Origin: Cladochytrium replicatum
Taxonomy: Eukaryota > Chytridiomycota > Chytridiomycetes > Cladochytriales > Cladochytriaceae
DNA: 64,000 nt
Direction: 5' to 3'
Assembly: GCA_025526935.1 (NCBI GenBank)
Contig: JAHLKD010000013.1
Location: 248,001 to 312,000 of the forward strand
Shown here piece after piece: positions 61,756-64,000 of the stretch. A model generated the notes under the pieces. That model saw only the letters and a list, made by a program, of their open reading frames with translations. It searched no databases and was not told the origin of the DNA. The position numbers and the translations under genes were made by a program. The first letter of the stretch is position 1. Each line of letters opens with the position of its first letter.

Positions 61756-62193
61756 CATGGATAAATTGATAGGAAAATTGAAATTTGCGCTAAAATCACT
61801 TGGGAAGCCATTATGGTTTGTATGAAACAGAAGAGTCCTTTGTTGCTGTTGAAATTTATAGAAGTAATGATAACAGTTTGAGAAAACAACAAATGAATGC
61901 TGCCATTGGCAAATAAGAGGTTGTGGAACCGTTCCACCAGCAAAATCAGCCATAACTGACCCAACAAGAAGACAGGAATGCCCATCACACATAACATTCG
62001 GCCCAACCTTCTTGGCAATGCAAATGGACATTGGGGCAACAGTCGTGTTGGCGTAGAATCCGATAAGTGTCGGTACTTGGGTTCTGAAAGGTGTTTCCAG
62101 AAATTGCAGTTCAGACATAACGTGGTTGTAAGCGCCTGAATTGGACTCGAAAAGAAAGTTTAGATGTAATAGGGGGGTTTCCACGTCTGCCAT
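61756..62193 (-). CDS. Possible small gene, unidentified
   Basis: From ATG 62191-62193 the minus strand is open for about 145 codons (MADVETPLLHLNFLFESNS, VPTLIGFYANTTVAPMSI, ADFAGGTVPQPLICQW) to a TGA near 61756. The frame stays open upstream without an ATG. The last ~50 codons (QQQQRTLLF and beyond) look non-coding, so an intron or a chance ORF is possible. Its ATG would be only 17 bp from that of the plus-strand gene at 62211; one of the two may not be real. Confidence 0.3.
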
Positions 62194-62210
62194 GTCCAAA
62201 TTGGGCAAAC

Positions 62211-64000
62211 ATGCTCGACATCGATGCACGCTCAATCTTCTTCGAAAATCTGCTAATCTTGGGCTTCGACCCACAATCAAGATCACCTGAGAGATTGAAT
62301 TTAGTGTCGCCAGATGTGAAAGGTAGATTCTTCGGTCATGAATCCAAACCGAACGGTGAGAGTGCGATATCCACACCTCCGAGGGTACATCTATCTGATC
62401 TGAGAGGGAATTTTTACTTGGCGAACTTTTCAGAGCGTATCTCACAATGCGATGAGCGCTTGTATTCTTCCAATTATTTTGATTCGGTCTCCAAACCTGT
62501 TCACCTTACCGCCCGAAATCTCAGGAGGAGCTTCGAGTCTTCATTAGAGAACGTGTCGCACAAAAATTAAAGCTGGTCGCAACACTGGCGAGCTCCAAAG
62601 TTTCGATGACAGAAATAATGAATTCAATGCAGATCATCGAAGAGAACATGTCATCGCTTCACATATCAGGTAATTATCAACTTTTGCCTTTCATCGAAAT
62701 TCAATGTGCTGATATTTCGCAAAAGAAGGAGAAAACGAGGTCAGCACAAATCTGGTGACCTCCCATCCTTGAAAGAAGAAACGAGACATCGAGGCAGCTC
62801 TAGCAGCATTGGATATGGACGGCTAACTGCGAATAGCTCACCTCAAGTTATTGCTAAGAATGTCAAACGGTCCCACCTTCCAATGGTGGGCTTGGTTTGA
62901 AATCTACTTTTGTGTCAGGAGGCTAACTAATGGCTACAAAGCTTCAAAGTAAACAAAAGGAGTAAGACGCCGAACTTGAGCAAAGAAGCAAGATGGGCAA
63001 GGTTGCCAAACTTTTAGCTCCAGAAGAGACTGCTATGCCGTTAAAATAAACGAGAATTTCATTGATTTGGATGCACCTTTGTAGCTAACCACGGATTCCA
63101 GACAAGGGTCGAGATTGGGAAAACGCCAGAGCAGCCTCGTAGGAAATCCGTCCGCATTGTCGACGAAGTTCAGTACCTTCGTATATCGGAAGAGGCACCA
63201 CCACCATCACTGGCAAACCGGCTCGAAGGCGATGGCTTTGTTGGAGACGACTCGCTCTACCGGATGGAGCATAGTGAGGGTGATGAGTCACTTTTGGATG
63301 AACCGGGCGGAGCTCAGTATGTGATCTTTGACGAAGAGAAACCACAGTTCTTCGGGACACCTGCTCGAGATGGGTTCGCCATTTCATCTATTTCATCTCC
63401 ATTGCTCGTATCAATCCATGGAGTGCGAGAGCATCGCCGGCAATGATATTTCACCTTTCATCGTTCCGAATCACGGCAGCGAGGATATTGTCGACGAAGA
63501 TGCTGCGATCGATGACGGCTTTTCATCTGCTGACAATGTTCAGCAACAATTACCATTATATATCAGTCGATATCCAAGCGAGGCGTTATTTTCGATATTG
63601 AGAACAGAGAATTTGATATTGGATTGTTGGAGTTAGAAGCTGAAGACGAAGCAGATCATGACGACGGATATCAGGGATACTATATCGGCGACCAAAGCGC
63701 CGATGATGTTCTAGACCTCGCTAATATGGGCACATTCTTGGAAGAGGGAAGCTCGCTTTTCATTGACAAAATGTCCATATTGCTTGAGGATGGGATAGAA
63801 GCGGACAAAATAGAGGATGCAGAGGAAGGTAGTAGTTTCACATTGACCTCCATATTGAAGGAAGATGAAGTGGAGGAGGACAAGGAAAATCTGAGTGGGA
63901 CCGCGGAGGACAAGCAGATCCAGAGAGAGGTAGAGGATGATAAGGAAAATCAGATTGAAAGGGAGAAAGCAGATACAGCATTCGGCTGCGCTCCACCAGC
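62211..64000 (+). CDS. Unidentified multi-exon gene, 3' end beyond the window
   Basis: ATG 62211 begins MLDIDARSIFFENLLILGFD, a pattern reminiscent of the N-terminus of HAUS6-like augmin subunits; the resemblance is short and does not extend. A donor near 62322 (GTGAAAG|GTAGAT) ends exon 1. Helical pieces follow in another frame (FIRERVAQKLKLVATLASSK, MNSMQIIEENMSSLHI). From about 63100 come RKSVRIVDEVQYLRISEEAP and LEGDGFVGDDSLYRMEHSEG. The last ~400 bp encode an acidic repeat-like tail (FLEEGSSLFIDKMSILLEDG, LKEDEVEEDKENLSGTAEDK) that runs off the end. The exon chain is only partly resolved and could represent more than one gene. Confidence 0.45.

Overview
The window is nuclear DNA from a fungus. 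It is gene-dense on both strands, with many introns of about 45-60 bp (GT-AG, two apparently GC-AG) and very short spacers. It carries a fungal-type set of housekeeping genes: an SREBP-type bHLH factor, Dicer, ALG1, a HUL4-like HECT ligase, VPS13, a PSP1-domain protein and mitochondrial PheRS. The tiny introns and the Ty1/copia remnant fit a basidiomycete best, but an early-diverging fungus such as a chytrid is not excluded. No marker in the window fixes the lineage.

Layout. 1-2.35 kb: AT-rich, with a 35-bp-arm hairpin and short tandem repeats. 2.35-5.7 kb: SREBP-like factor. 6.0-6.7 kb: multi-pass membrane protein of unknown role. 6.9-9.6 kb: decayed AFG2/SPATA5-type AAA ATPase pseudogene (minus). 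9.6-11.9 kb: TPR protein (minus), its ATG only 23 bp from that of prefoldin subunit 6 (plus). 12.6-14.9 kb: RPB5 and a PHO13-type phosphatase (minus). 15.0-15.65 kb: a 5'-truncated METTL15/RsmH remnant next to intact mitochondrial PheRS (15.67-17.3 kb). 18-20.7 kb: unidentified coding sequence and an OB-fold plus winged-helix protein resembling STN1/RPA32 (minus). 20.9-28.9 kb: a complete, unusually long Dicer (2,613 aa, minus), divergent from a SNF2-family helicase (29.0-32.7 kb, plus). 33.2-34.1 kb: unresolved minus-strand exons. 34.3-36.1 kb: ALG1. 36.5-36.8 kb: a two-exon 73-aa ORF. 37.3-40.2 kb: HECT E3 ligase. 40.5-52.7 kb: VPS13. 52.7-58.6 kb: gene-poor accessory stretch with an orphan two-exon gene, a CGGGT-rich inverted repeat and a copia-type retrotransposon remnant with a half-tRNA primer-binding site. 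59.1-61.1 kb: PSP1-domain gene (minus). 62.2 kb to the end: an acidic-tailed unidentified gene running off the window.

Gene models for Dicer, the STN1-like gene, PFD6, PheRS, SREBP and PSP1 were checked by hand: every exon junction preserves reading frame. The models for VPS13, HUL4, SNF2 and TPR are right in extent and identity, but not every junction was traced.

Themes: RNA silencing (Dicer) shares an upstream region with a chromatin-type helicase; telomere/ssDNA-type, translation and lipid-transfer genes make up the rest. Two genes of conserved families (AFG2, METTL15) exist here only as wrecks, so functional copies, if the organism needs them, must lie elsewhere.
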